Source: CAYRGS01 sp964423875
GTDB taxonomy: Bacteria > UBA8248 > JACPRG01 > G963555815
Assembly (NCBI GenBank): GCA_964423875.1
Contig: CAYRGS010000126.1
Span: 1 to 9,182, forward strand
Direction: 5' to 3'
DNA: 9,182 nt
This document shows positions 1 through 5,989 of this stretch, piece after piece (positions within the stretch are counted from its first letter, which is position 1; each line of letters begins with the position of its first letter). The notes beneath the pieces were generated by a model. It was given only the letters and a program-made list of their open reading frames with translations, made no database searches and was not told where the DNA came from. The position numbers and the translations under genes were made by a program.

Positions 1-563
1 GCGTCGTTCAGAAAGGACCAGAGGAAACAGACGGCGACGCCCTCGACCCCGTCGGCGAGAAGCTCCTCGATGGCCTTGCGGACTTCCGCTTCGGCCAGGG
101 GGATCGCCTCGCGTCCCTTGCTGTCCACCCGCTCGGTCACCCCCCGGATGCGCTCGCGGGGGATGAGGGGGAGAGGCTTGTCCGTCCCGGCGATGTGCAG
201 CGTCTCCTGAAGGGGACGCCCGGCCCACCTTCCCTCCATCCGCATGATGAGGGTGGTGTCCTCGACGCCCCGCGTGCAGATGAGACCCAGGCGGGGCCCG
301 CCGACCCGGGTGATCAGGGCGTTCGTCCCGGCGGTCGTGCCGAACCCGAGAATCCGGGTTTTCGAGAGAAGGTCCCGGACGCCGGTGTCCAGCTTGCGGG
401 CGGCGTCCTCGATGCAGCCGAAGAAGCATCGAGCCAGGTCGTCAGGCGTTGTGGCCGACTTGCCGCTGACGAAGCGGCCTCTCGGATCGACGACCACGGC
501 GTCGGAGAACGTGCCGCCCGTATCGAGGTAGATGATGAACCCTTTGCTCGCGTCGTTCGTCAC
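1..563 (-). CDS. Hydantoinase/oxoprolinase A-type protein (HyuA-like), N-terminal part, cut by window edge
   Basis: The 187 codons visible match the N-terminal domain of the hydantoinase A/oxoprolinase/acetone carboxylase family, cytoplasmic ATP-dependent enzymes acting on hydantoins, 5-oxoproline or ketones. The start reads TNDASKGFIIYLDTGGTFSD; DTGGTFSD at about residues 14-21 is the family's glycine-rich phosphate-binding motif. It is followed by a FGTTAGTNALI segment (about 73-83) and a CTRGVEDT stretch, both typical. The C-terminal two thirds lie beyond base 1. The start chosen is GTG at 563-561, preceded by GGGGGT; an in-frame stop at 593-591 excludes anything longer. That stop ends the ligase upstream in the same frame, so the two genes are 27 nt apart and probably co-transcribed. 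The substrate cannot be told from this part; N-terminal segments do not separate hydantoinases from acetone or acetophenone carboxylase subunits. Confidence 0.88.
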   Translation of the reverse strand, partial: MTNDASKGFIIYLDTGGTFSDAVVVDPRGRFVSGKSATTPDDLARCFFGCIEDAARKLDTGVRDLLSKTRILGFGTTAGTNALITRVGGPRLGLICTRGVEDTTLIMRMEGRWAGRPLQETLHIAGTDKPLPLIPRERIRGVTERVDSKGREAIPLAEAEVRKAIEELLADGVEGVAVCFLWSFLND

Positions 564-590
564 GGCCGATGGACCCCCGTTGAGCGCGTC

Positions 591-2183
591 TTACCCCTTT
601 GCCCGCTCCCGATCCCAGCAGCCTTCCGTCAGGTCGGTCTTTTCCCGGCGCAGGACGTACTTCTCCACCTTCTGGGTCGGGGTTTTGGGGAGGCTTTCCC
701 GGATCTCGATGTATCGCGGGACCTTGAATTTGGCTAGGCGGGCTTCGCACCATTCCACGATGGACGCCGGCTTCAAATCCGCGCCCTCGGTCGGGACGAT
801 GTAGGCCTTGACCTCGTCTTCGCCCAGCTCGGACGGAACCGGGATGACGGCGGCTTCGGTCACGTCGGGATGCGAGAAGAGGACGAGCTCCACCTCGGCC
901 GAGGAGATGTTCTCTCCGCGCCTGCGGATGACGTCCTTCTTCCTGTCGACAAAGTAGTAGTAGCCGTCCTCGTCCCGGTAGGCGTTGTCCCCGGTGTGGA
1001 ACCAGCCGCCCTTCATGGCCTCGGCCGTGCGATCCGGGTCCTTGTAATAGCCCAACGTGAGAAGAGGGCTCCGCACCGCGACTTCGCCGACGGTCCCAAC
1101 CGGAACGGTCCCGACCGGAACCTCCCGGTCGTCGTCGTCCACCAGCTTCATCTCCGTCAGGGGAATGGAAGGGTCCGGAAAGACGGCCGGCGTCCCCATG
1201 CTGCCGACCTTCCGCACTCCGTCGTGGGGGTTCTGGCAGATGTTCGGACACTCGGTCATCCCGTAGCCGTCGATGGGCAGGATGCCGAAGCGCTCCTCGA
1301 ACGCCTCCGCTAGGTCCTCCCGGAGCGGGCCGATGAACACCATCTTCAGGGAGTGGTCCCGATCCCGGTCCGAGGGCGGCCGCTTGGCCAGGAGGTAGCC
1401 GGCGGCGACGGGGCAGTTGAACTTCGTTGCTTTGTGGCGCCGGGTGTCGTCCCAGAAACGGCTCAGGCTGAACCGGGGGAGGAGGGCCAGCGTGGCCTCG
1501 GCCAGCAGGGTCCCCATGGCCGAGTAGATCTGGGCGTTGATGTGAAACAAAGGCATGAAGGCCAGAACGGTGTCCGTGGAATTCAGGTCCATCCGCCGCG
1601 TGAACGCCCAACCGGCCAGGACGTACGTTCTGTGGCTGTGCATCGCGCCTTTCGGCCGGCCCGTCGTCCCGGAGGTGTAGATGATGGAAAGAAGGTCGGT
1701 CTCGGAGATTTTCACCCCGGGGGCGTCCTCCCCCGCTTCGGCCAGGAGGTCGGGGTAGGCGTGGAAGCGGCCATCCGCAGCCGTGTCGAGGCCGAGCCAT
1801 TGGCGGACCGAGGGGCAATCGGACCTGATGCCCGCCAAGACCTCCGCGAACGAGGACTCGGTGAAAACCGCCGCCGCCTCGGAGTGGTTGATGACGTAGG
1901 CGGCCTCCCGGCCTTTGAAGGCGGTATTGACGGGGACAAGGACCCCGCCGATTTTCGCCAGGCCGAACCAAAGGTAGAGGAACTCCGGACGGTTGCCCAG
2001 CATCAGGCACACCCGGTCTCCCTTTTTCACCCCCATGTTCACAAGGGCGTTCGCCGCCTGGTTCGTCTTCCGATCGAAATCCTCGTACGTGAGCGTTTCA
2101 TCAGCGAATCGCAGGAAGACCTTGTCGGCGTTCCGCCGCGTCCGCTGTTCAAGGATCTCAGGGAGGGTGAGGGGAAAGTCCAA
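591..2183 (-). CDS. AMP-forming acyl-CoA synthetase/ligase (CaiC-like)
   Basis: This 530-residue cytoplasmic enzyme of the ANL superfamily activates a carboxylic acid with ATP and transfers it to CoA. Visible motifs are the P-loop YTSGTTGRPKG (169-179), YGMTE (307-311), GWFHTGD (393-399, ATP ribose Asp), the hinge DRKKDVIRRRGENIS (413-427) and the C-terminal catalytic lysine in TQKVEK (K505). Length and motif order are normal for the family. The overall look is closest to crotonobetaine/carnitine-CoA ligase-like members, but the substrate is not determined. The start is TTG at 2183-2181: AAAAGGG lies 6 nt upstream, an in-frame stop lies further upstream, and no in-frame ATG or GTG precedes the conserved N-terminus. 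Residues 355-364 are a tandem VPVGT VPVGT from a 15-bp duplication. A hydantoinase-type gene follows 27 nt downstream. Confidence 0.93.
   Translation of the reverse strand: MDFPLTLPEILEQRTRRNADKVFLRFADETLTYEDFDRKTNQAANALVNMGVKKGDRVCLMLGNRPEFLYLWFGLAKIGGVLVPVNTAFKGREAAYVINHSEAAAVFTESSFAEVLAGIRSDCPSVRQWLGLDTAADGRFHAYPDLLAEAGEDAPGVKISETDLLSIIYTSGTTGRPKGAMHSHRTYVLAGWAFTRRMDLNSTDTVLAFMPLFHINAQIYSAMGTLLAEATLALLPRFSLSRFWDDTRRHKATKFNCPVAAGYLLAKRPPSDRDRDHSLKMVFIGPLREDLAEAFEERFGILPIDGYGMTECPNICQNPHDGVRKVGSMGTPAVFPDPSIPLTEMKLVDDDDREVPVGTVPVGTVGEVAVRSPLLTLGYYKDPDRTAEAMKGGWFHTGDNAYRDEDGYYYFVDRKKDVIRRRGENISSAEVELVLFSHPDVTEAAVIPVPSELGEDEVKAYIVPTEGADLKPASIVEWCEARLAKFKVPRYIEIRESLPKTPTQKVEKYVLRREKTDLTEGCWDRERAKG
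1092..1121 (-). repeat. 15-bp tandem duplication inside the ligase gene
   Basis: Two adjacent 15-nt copies (1092-1106 and 1107-1121) differ at one base and encode VPVGT twice (residues 355-364), within a loop before the GEVAVRSP strand. The duplication keeps the frame and lies outside the catalytic motifs. Confidence 0.85.
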
Positions 2184-2240
2184 GGTGCGCCCTTTTGATT
2201 TCCGGGAACCGGTTCGAATGAGTAGGCGGAAGACGCTCGA

Positions 2241-2269
2241 AGTCTATCACCAAGGATTGCTCTTATCAA
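2241..2269 (-). promoter_or_regulatory. Candidate sigma70-type promoter for the ligase/hydantoinase unit
   Basis: On the minus strand TTGATA (2269-2264) is followed after exactly 17 nt by TAGACT (2246-2241), matching 5/6 and 4/6 of the consensus boxes. Transcription would begin near 2234, giving a leader of about 50 nt before the TTG start at 2183. No comparably good pair was seen for the divergent MerB-like gene in 2184-2404. This is pattern matching only. Confidence 0.45.
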
Positions 2270-2404
2270 TTCGTGCGATGGAAGTCCGTTTCTGTGACAA
2301 AATACCATCTAAATCGGTGGGGATTACACCGGGCGCGGGGCGTCATCATGGCGGCAGATCGGCGCGAAGTTCCGGGCCCATGGAATGTGGAAAGGAGTTG
2401 CCGA

Positions 2405-3127
2405 ATGACCGACGCCTCGTTGTTGGACAGGACGTATTGCATCATCCGGGACGAAATGCGTGAGACGGGCCGGGCGCCCCATTACGCGGAGATGGCCGGC
2501 GCGCTTGGCCTTTCCGTCGAGGAGAGCCGCCGCGCGGTCTACGACCTGATGAACACCCCCTTTCCGGGCTGGCTCCATCCCGGGATGGATCACGTCGCTT
2601 CCTTCCCCCCGTTCTCGAACGTCCCTACCCATCATCGCATCACGGTCGAAGGTGAGCAGAAGTGGTCCGCCCAGTGCGGTTTCGAATCGCTGGCGATGTG
2701 CTGGCTCTTTCCCGGTCGGACGATCCGAGTCGATACCTACTGCCTTCACTCGGGAGAGCCGCTTCGGGTCGAGATGTGCGACGGGGAGGTGCTCCTGGCC
2801 GAGCCAGAGACGATCTTCGGCTACGTGAGCGTGCCCTTCGCCAAGTGGCGCGAGAACAAGCCCTTCGCCTGAAACCGAATGAATCTCTTCCGGTCGGAAG
2901 AGGACGTGCGGGCCTTCTCGGGATTCGAGCGGGGAACGGAGGAGGCCGTGATGCCCCTGGCCGGGTACGCCATGCTATGGGGGATCGAGAACTACCGCGC
3001 CCGGGCGTGGGACGACTACATCACCCGCCTTCCCGAGCTCCAAGCGGAACGCTGGGAGCTCCTCGAAAGGCTCGGCCGGCGGAAGACCCCTTTTTGGGAT
3101 CCCCCCGCGGGGCTTTTGCCGGAGTAG
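2405..3127 (+). CDS. MerB-like (organomercurial lyase family) protein, probable selenoprotein with in-frame TGA as Sec156
   Basis: Read through TGA 2870-2872, the gene encodes 240 residues. The start ATG 2405 has AAGGAG 7 nt upstream. Residues about 22-50 form a helix-turn-helix segment like MerB's N-terminal winged helix. PTHHRITVEG followed by CGFESL (91-96) matches the MerB stretch that carries catalytic Cys96 and Asp99, so here Cys91 and Glu94. The conserved hydrophobic, GRT and SGEP blocks follow. The TGA is codon 156; the next residues NRMNLFRSEEDV align with the MerB segment after Cys159, so the TGA sits on the catalytic cysteine. The frame stays open for 84 more codons to TAG. Stopping at TGA would remove the third active-site residue, and the ATG at 2879 has no ribosome binding site. 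A SECIS-like hairpin follows the TGA. MerB cleaves C-Hg bonds; whether this homologue acts on mercury is unknown. Alternatives are a pseudogene with a nonsense mutation or two separate genes. A cupin gene follows after 88 nt. Confidence 0.8.
2870..2903 (+). promoter_or_regulatory. Putative bacterial SECIS element (UGA plus stem-loop)
   Basis: After TGA (2870-2872), 19 nt later, a GGTC tetraloop (2892-2895) is closed by a perfect 7-bp stem, CTCTTCC (2885-2891) with GGAAGAG (2896-2902); T2884-G2903 could add a wobble pair. The E. coli fdhF SECIS also presents a GGUC apical loop, about 18 nt after its UGA, as the SelB contact. The fdhF stem has a bulged U that is not present here. The hairpin is inside the coding sequence and translates as a well-conserved segment, so coding constraint and structure overlap. 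Confidence 0.75.
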
Positions 3128-3215
3128 CCTGCGTCAATGGGGGATGGTCTACCCCGGAGCGGGTCATCGGCTCAACGCTTTGTCTGAGTTCCCTTGCGAG
3201 CGAGGAAATGCCGCC

Positions 3216-3548
3216 ATGCCGAAACAGGAGCGAGAATTCTTTCCGGTGGAGGATCTGGAGTGGACGCTTGTCGAGGGCTCCCCGCCGGGCCACAACCAAA
3301 AGATCCTGAGCGAGGAGCCGGAGAAGATGTTCATCACCCGCCTGCTCAAGGCGGATCCAGGAGCCGCGAGCACCGAGACGTTCGTCCACGATTTCTGGGA
3401 AGAGGTGTACATCCTCGAAGGCAGCCAGTGGGACGGCGACCGGCATCTCAAGAAAGGAATGTACGCTTGCCGGCCTCCGGGGATGAAGCACGGCCCCTAC
3501 CGGACGGAGGAGGGGTGCGTCACGCTTGAGATTCGCTACGTGCGTTAG
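3216..3548 (+). CDS. Small single-domain cupin protein
   Basis: This 110-residue protein has a single cupin barrel of the ChrR/ARD-like small type. Cupin motif 1 is seen around VHDFWEEVYILEG (His and Glu are likely metal ligands) and motif 2 around CRPPGMKHGPYR, with a conserved His before GPY. It ends EIRYVR, as such proteins usually do. It is probably a soluble metal-binding protein; the reaction is not known. The ATG at 3216 was chosen because the cupin homology starts with MPKQEREF and GAGG lies about 10 nt upstream. The same frame is open back to an ATG at 3144, but those 24 residues look non-conserved in character. It lies 88 nt downstream of the MerB-like selenoprotein gene, on the same strand, with no terminator seen between them, so co-transcription is likely. 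Confidence 0.8.
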   Translation: MPKQEREFFPVEDLEWTLVEGSPPGHNQKILSEEPEKMFITRLLKADPGAASTETFVHDFWEEVYILEGSQWDGDRHLKKGMYACRPPGMKHGPYRTEEGCVTLEIRYVR

Positions 3549-3700
3549 CGCTCGATTGAAATGCCTTGAAAACAAAGAGGCCCGCGGTGGGAGGTAAGCA
3601 CGGGAAGGCGCCCGATGAAATCAACTAGATGCGGGAAGCGTCTGGGATCGCCGCTCGCGGACGAAAGGGGGCGAAGGACGCGGACGGGCGCGAACCGATG

Positions 3701-3905
3701 TCAGTGAGGCCGGTCGATGTCGTCCAATTCGCGAATGCTCAAAAAAATGGAATAGAGGGTTTGTTCGCTATGGCCGGACAGGTTGAACTTTTCGTTTCGG
3801 ATGAGCTCACTGAGGGAGGTTCTCCCTTGAGTGGCGCCGCCTGTCAGCGCGGCCACCCACCCCACGCCCCCCCGCGAGGATGAGGAAGCGAAGATTCCGC
3901 ATCAT
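3701..3905 (-). pseudogene. Possible small exported protein, reading frame broken in a G7 run
   Basis: No known family was recognised. From ATG 3905 (a second ATG at 3902) the frame reads MMRNLRFLILAGG and then meets a run of seven G (C on the plus strand, 3867-3873). If the run had six G, the frame would continue as VGWVAALTGGATQ and then SLSELIRNEKFN, and so on to DDIDRPH and TGA at 3703-3701, giving 67 residues with a signal-peptide-like start. The downstream frame has better G/C third-position use than the overlapping plus-strand frame. GGAGG lies 12 nt before the start. Without the shift, a 54-residue form could begin at GTG 3865. It lies 82 nt behind the CsgG-like gene, same strand. The remaining DNA of 3549-3700 shows nothing recognisable. 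The break may be a sequencing error, slippage or a real mutation. Confidence 0.4.
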
Positions 3906-3966
3906 GCCCTTGTTTTTCCTCCAGGAAATCGGAAGGGCCTTTCACCGGTAAACGCGAGGTGATGGG

Positions 3967-3987
3967 TCCATCCTTCAATGGGATGGA
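3967..3987 (-). terminator. Stem-loop directly after the CsgG-like gene
   Basis: TCCATCC (3967-3973) and GGATGGA (3981-3987) form a perfect 7-bp stem with a 7-nt loop, starting at the base after the stop codon of the lipoprotein gene. No T run follows on the minus strand, so it may be an mRNA 3' structure or a processing site rather than an intrinsic terminator. Confidence 0.3.
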
Positions 3988-4737
3988 TTATAACGAATTG
4001 AGTCTTCGGACCACCTTGTTCATCATCCGGTTGAGGCCCAGTTGCAGAATTCGTCCGCCGGTCTCATTGATGACCTTGACGCGTTCTGTGCTCCCGATGG
4101 ACCCCCAAGGTGTCCGGATATGTCCGCCCGAGGCCTTGAACTTCTTCTGGTAGGTGGAGGTTGTTGCGGCGAGGATCTCGCGGGTTCTCACGTCGATAAA
4201 TCGCCCGGCGGATTGAACGGTGTAGGTGATGGAGCCGGCGCTTCCCCCGATTCCGATGCCGCGGAATGAAACCCCCTTGGAACTCTTTCCCTTCACAATG
4301 TTGAAATCGGTGACGGAGCCCAGGAAGACGAAATCCGTGCCGAGGAATTGTCCGGCCTCAACCGCCGTTTTGTTGCTCACCATATCCGAAAGGCCGAAGC
4401 GGAGCTCGCCCATCACCCGCTTCATGCCGGGGGTCGTGGCTCCCTCGATTGTTCGAAACCCCGCCTCCTGAAGCATTTCGAGCAAGTAATCCGAAGAGGC
4501 GTTGCCGAGGAAGCGGTATTGGGAGAGGGCCTTGTTGATGAAGGGGAAGACCGCGACCTTTTTCCCTCTGAATTTCTCTGAGACTCTCTGAATCCGGATC
4601 GTGGGCGTGTCGGCCGCTTCGAAGGTGCTCGATCCGGGTCCGGCCGAGCCCGGCCCGGTTTGCTGTGCACAACCCGCGGCGAGCAACGTCGCCGTCCCCA
4701 AAACACATAAAAGGTGGATGGGCGCCCTGCCGCTCAT
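3988..4737 (-). CDS. CsgG/HfaB-family outer-membrane assembly lipoprotein
   Basis: This 249-residue protein begins with a lipoprotein signal peptide: a basic start, a hydrophobic stretch and the lipobox LAAGC with the lipidated cysteine at position 23. After a Gly/Ser/Pro linker the mature part follows the CsgG pattern: KKVAVFPF (about 60-67), a SSDYLLEMLQEAGF helix, LGTDFVFLGSVTDFN, a Gly/Ser-rich strand region near the pore-forming part, and DVRTREILAATTSTYQKKF. CsgG proteins form oligomeric export pores in the outer membrane for curli or holdfast components; E. coli CsgG is slightly longer. No csgA, csgB, csgE or csgF is seen here, so the exported partner is unknown; the small frame behind it (3701-3905) is the only candidate nearby. 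The start ATG 4737 has GGAGG 7 nt upstream. Some family members are plain periplasmic-facing lipoproteins of unknown role. Confidence 0.82.
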   Translation of the reverse strand: MSGRAPIHLLCVLGTATLLAAGCAQQTGPGSAGPGSSTFEAADTPTIRIQRVSEKFRGKKVAVFPFINKALSQYRFLGNASSDYLLEMLQEAGFRTIEGATTPGMKRVMGELRFGLSDMVSNKTAVEAGQFLGTDFVFLGSVTDFNIVKGKSSKGVSFRGIGIGGSAGSITYTVQSAGRFIDVRTREILAATTSTYQKKFKASGGHIRTPWGSIGSTERVKVINETGGRILQLGLNRMMNKVVRRLNSL

Positions 4738-4833
4738 TTTGGTCCCTCCCCGTTTGAAGACGGCAAAAGAAAATCCAGGATGCGAAATTTGGTTTTATTG
4801 TTTCGGCGGGAGATGCCCGCCGCCATCATTTTA

Positions 4834-4864
4834 ATATCATTGCGATAATTGATGAAGATGTCAA
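4834..4864 (-). promoter_or_regulatory. Weak candidate promoter for the CsgG-like gene
   Basis: On the minus strand a perfect TTGACA (4864-4859) is followed by the AT-rich TGATATTAAAAT. The best -10 reading, TGATAT (4839-4834), is 19 nt away, longer than ideal. The leader would be about 90 nt and would contain the GC hairpin at 4805-4821. Confidence 0.3.
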
Positions 4865-4893
4865 TGAAAACGCCCGGATATGTCCTTTCGTAA

Positions 4894-4940
4894 CCCCTGA
4901 TGGAGCGCCGCGAACGCGGAATTCAGGGGGCTTTTCTTGA
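4894..4940 (+). terminator. Terminator-like hairpin with T-rich tail, plus strand
   Basis: CCCCTGA (4894-4900) pairs with TCAGGGG (4923-4929). An inner stem CCGC/GCGG with a GAAC loop lies inside, and GCTTTTCTTG follows. This has the shape of an intrinsic terminator reading rightwards, yet no plus-strand gene ends before it: the nearest upstream is the cupin at 3548. It could stop antisense transcription into the region or belong to an unseen short RNA. Confidence 0.4.
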
Positions 4941-5131
4941 TTTGATTCCAAATCGCCGATATATTCAAGTCGAAAGCCTATTGGGAGTGGAAAAACGGCT
5001 GTGATGGAATCAAAAATCGGCGCGAATGGCAATGCTCCGGCCGTCTCCCGGACGGAGGATTCCGCCTATTTTCAAGGAATTGCGGGATCTATCACCCGGA
5101 TGCGCGCCGGTTCGGATGAACGAATCCCCCG

Positions 5132-5833
5132 ATGAATGAAGTCACGCTTGCCTCGCTGGCCCAGAATTTCGGATGGGGGATGGAAGATGAAGACGCCGTG
5201 CATTCGGCGGAAGCCGTCCTGCGGGCCGGCGGCCGCGTCGGGTTTTGTACGGAGTATGGGGCGCGGGGGGATCTCCTGTCGGGCGCCACGGGTCGGGTCG
5301 ATGTGGTGGAGGATATTCAAGGTCTGAAGCGGGGAAACTGGGAGGCCGCGTTTCTCGTTACACACAGACTCGTGGATGAGGATGTGAAACGCCTTGGTTT
5401 CCCCGTCGCGGTGATTCGCCCGAAGAATCTGGCCCTTGGTTTTGAGTCGGAGGGGGGGGGAGGGATTTCCGCGGATGAGGTGGAACGGGCCGTTTCTCAG
5501 GTGCTTCGCCAATCCGGCTTGGCATCGGCATCGGTGGCCGGGCTGGCCGCGTCGGAAGCGGACGCGGGGAAGGACGCCTTGGCGGTTTTTGCCGAAAATT
5601 CCCGCCTCCCTTTCGAGTGGATTGCACCGGAGCGGCTTCGAGTCGTCTCCGATCCGCCGAATGCCGGCGGTGTCGAATGCGCCAGGGGAAGGGGGGGGAG
5701 CTTTCGCGCCGCGGAGGCGGCGGCCATTCTGGCCTCCGGGGGGGAGGCCCGCCGGAATTCACTGATTGTCCCCGAGAGCCGGGTGGGACGGCTCGCCTTG
5801 GCCGTTGGATTGATTCTGCCTCGCAGGGCGTAG
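5132..5833 (+). CDS. CbiG-like cobalamin biosynthesis protein lacking its N-terminal domain (probable remnant)
   Basis: Residues about 5-100 match the central region and about 100-228 the C-terminal CobE/CbiG domain: ISADEVERAV, then SVAGLAASEADAGKDALAVFAENSRLPF, written in pieces ASEADAGKD (140-148) and LPFEW (159-163), and finally AEAAAILASGG and LIVPESRVGRLALAV. CbiG opens the ring of cobalt-precorrin-5A in anaerobic B12 synthesis; full proteins also carry an N-terminal domain of roughly 100 residues, missing here. The frame begins at ATG 5132 just after an in-frame TGA (5117-5119), without a ribosome binding site. The conserved Gly-Cys-x-Arg-Gly motif of the C-terminal domain is replaced by ESEGGGG at a run of nine G; shifted by one base, the DNA reads Ser-Arg-Arg-Gly, as if two compensating frameshifts had occurred. 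A second run of eight G lies at 5691-5698. No other cobalamin gene is in the window. It may be a pseudogene or a standalone CobE-like protein. Confidence 0.72.
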   Translation: MNEVTLASLAQNFGWGMEDEDAVHSAEAVLRAGGRVGFCTEYGARGDLLSGATGRVDVVEDIQGLKRGNWEAAFLVTHRLVDEDVKRLGFPVAVIRPKNLALGFESEGGGGISADEVERAVSQVLRQSGLASASVAGLAASEADAGKDALAVFAENSRLPFEWIAPERLRVVSDPPNAGGVECARGRGGSFRAAEAAAILASGGEARRNSLIVPESRVGRLALAVGLILPRRA

Positions 5834-5892
5834 GCGCCGTCCCATCGACCTTCCCGGGCTCGCCGCGCGGAACCCGGCGCGTCCGGAGGTGA

Positions 5893-5921
5893 TTGAACCC
5901 AGGGGCGGAATGTAAGAGAAT
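5893..5921 (+). promoter_or_regulatory. Candidate promoter for the DUF1989/M20 operon
   Basis: TTGAAC (5893-5898) and GAGAAT (5916-5921) are separated by exactly 17 nt, each matching 4/6 of the sigma70 boxes, about 60 nt before the start at 5990. No riboswitch motif, including the guanidine (ykkC) type sometimes seen near urea-carboxylase genes, was recognised in 5834-5989. Confidence 0.33.
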
Positions 5922-5989
5922 CCCGAGACTTTGGGCTGTTTGCGTTCATCGGGCGCCCGGCGGGTTTTACGACTTGGAAGGGGTAGGCC

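Larger units (their letters stand above)
4738..5131. other. Gene-free interval between CsgG-like and CbiG-like genes
   Basis: No convincing gene was found on either strand in these 394 bases. The base composition is lower in GC than the neighbours. It holds two inverted repeats: GGCGGG/CCCGCC (4805-4810 with 4816-4821, 5-nt loop), which would lie in the leader of the CsgG-like mRNA, and CCCCTGA/TCAGGGG (4894-4900 with 4923-4929). It also holds the probable promoter of the CsgG-like gene. The bases just before the CbiG-like frame do not translate as the missing CbiG N-terminal domain in any of the three plus frames. Confidence 0.5.

Noticed and set aside
442..2010. Long minus-strand frame overlapping the ligase
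   Set aside because: It is a shadow frame rich in Arg, Pro and Gly over a gene with all expected motifs in another frame.
2273..2404. N-terminal extension of the MerB-like gene from an upstream start
   Set aside because: The added 44 residues have no family character, and a strong AAGGAG at 7 nt points to ATG 2405.
2879..3127. Separate 82-residue gene starting MNLFRSEEDV
   Set aside because: It is in the same frame as the MerB-like gene, only two codons after the TGA, has no ribosome binding site, and its start matches the interior of the MerB family. It is better read as the C-terminal part of one selenoprotein.
3629..3883. 84-residue plus-strand frame after the cupin
   Set aside because: Poor third-position G/C, no homology seen, no ribosome binding site; the opposite strand reads better as a small exported protein.
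5834..5989. Guanidine or cobalamin riboswitch ahead of the DUF1989 gene
   Set aside because: The conserved loop sequences of these riboswitches were not found; only a weak promoter pair is visible.
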